The position numbers and the translations under genes are program-made. Shown here one piece after another: positions 4,951 to 5,116 of a stretch of 5,116 nt of DNA (its first letter is position 1; the number at the start of each line of letters is the position of its first letter). The stretch is from positions 1 to 5,116 of the forward strand of contig CALKYK010000438.1 of assembly GCA_938003715.1 (NCBI GenBank), read 5' to 3'. Below the pieces are notes generated by a model, which saw nothing but the letters and a program-made list of their open reading frames with translations, was not told the origin of the DNA and did no database searches. This DNA comes from an uncultured Gammaproteobacteria bacterium (GTDB taxonomy: Bacteria; Pseudomonadota; Gammaproteobacteria; Steroidobacterales; Woeseiaceae).

Positions 4951-5116
4951 TCAGTTGGCGGGGGCCTCGTCGCCGCCCTCGAGCAGCGCCTTGAGCTCGC
5001 CGGAGTGATACATCTCGACGACGATGTCGCAGCCGCCGATCAGTTCGCCGTTGACGTAGAGCTGGGGAAAGGTGGGCCAGTTCGAATACGTCTTCAGACC
5101 TTCGCGGATCTCGGGA
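4951..5116 (-). CDS. grxD: Monothiol glutaredoxin Grx4 family, C-terminal part (5' end outside window)
   Basis: Open on the - strand from the right edge to TGA at 4951-4953; 54 residues are visible. They match the C-terminal half of the Grx4/Grx5 family: I-R-E-G-L-K-T-Y-S-N-W-P-T-F-P-Q-L-Y-V-N, G-E-L-I-G-G-C-D-I and V-E-M-Y-H-S-G-E-L. W-P-T-F-P carries the conserved cis-proline and G-G-C-D the glutathione-contact motif. The active-site CGFS motif lies further N-terminal, outside the window. Known of the family: binds a [2Fe-2S] cluster with glutathione and works with BolA-type partners in iron-sulfur cluster delivery in the cytoplasm. The C-terminus ends in a short acidic tail (E-G-G-D-E-A-P-A-N), shorter than in Escherichia. 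Nearby rnt is also a neighbour of grxD in Escherichia, supporting the assignment. Confidence 0.93.
   Translation of the reverse strand, partial: PEIREGLKTYSNWPTFPQLYVNGELIGGCDIVVEMYHSGELKALLEGGDEAPAN

Overview
The window looks like a chromosomal stretch of a GC-rich gammaproteobacterium. RNase T (rnt) is essentially restricted to Gammaproteobacteria, and a Grx4-type monothiol glutaredoxin (grxD) lies in the same neighbourhood, as it does in Escherichia and, from memory, Pseudomonas. The genus cannot be told from the sequence. No tRNA, rRNA, CRISPR array, insertion sequence or phage gene is visible.

Layout. Positions 1-1065 are read on the + strand: the C-terminal part of an M17 (leucyl aminopeptidase family) peptidase, then after a 10-base gap a complete RNase T starting at TTG. 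A 23-base gap with a perfect GC-rich hairpin separates RNase T from the next gene, which converges on it. From 1089 to the right edge everything is on the - strand. In transcription order this is the C-terminal part of grxD (4951-5116, entering from the right), a 141-base intergenic region, a 91-residue very acidic protein of unknown function (4534-4809), a 167-base gap with a candidate extended -10 promoter, a proline-tethered lipoprotein with a periplasmic-binding-protein domain (3299-4366), and a membrane-bound GGDEF-EAL protein (1089-3302).

The most interesting part is the last pair. The binding-protein lipoprotein and the GGDEF-EAL protein overlap by four bases (GTGA), so they are almost certainly co-transcribed and probably translationally coupled. 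No ABC permease or ATPase gene accompanies the binding protein here. This suggests a sensory module in which a periplasmic binding protein controls cyclic di-GMP synthesis or breakdown by a transmembrane enzyme, analogous to NspS/MbaA in Vibrio cholerae and ScrB/ScrC in Vibrio parahaemolyticus, but with a different (PF04392-like) binding protein that is lipid-anchored through a roughly 50-residue proline-rich linker. The catalytic signatures of both the cyclase and the phosphodiesterase domains look intact, while the cyclase inhibitory site (RxxD) is missing. The ligand and the output are not visible from sequence.
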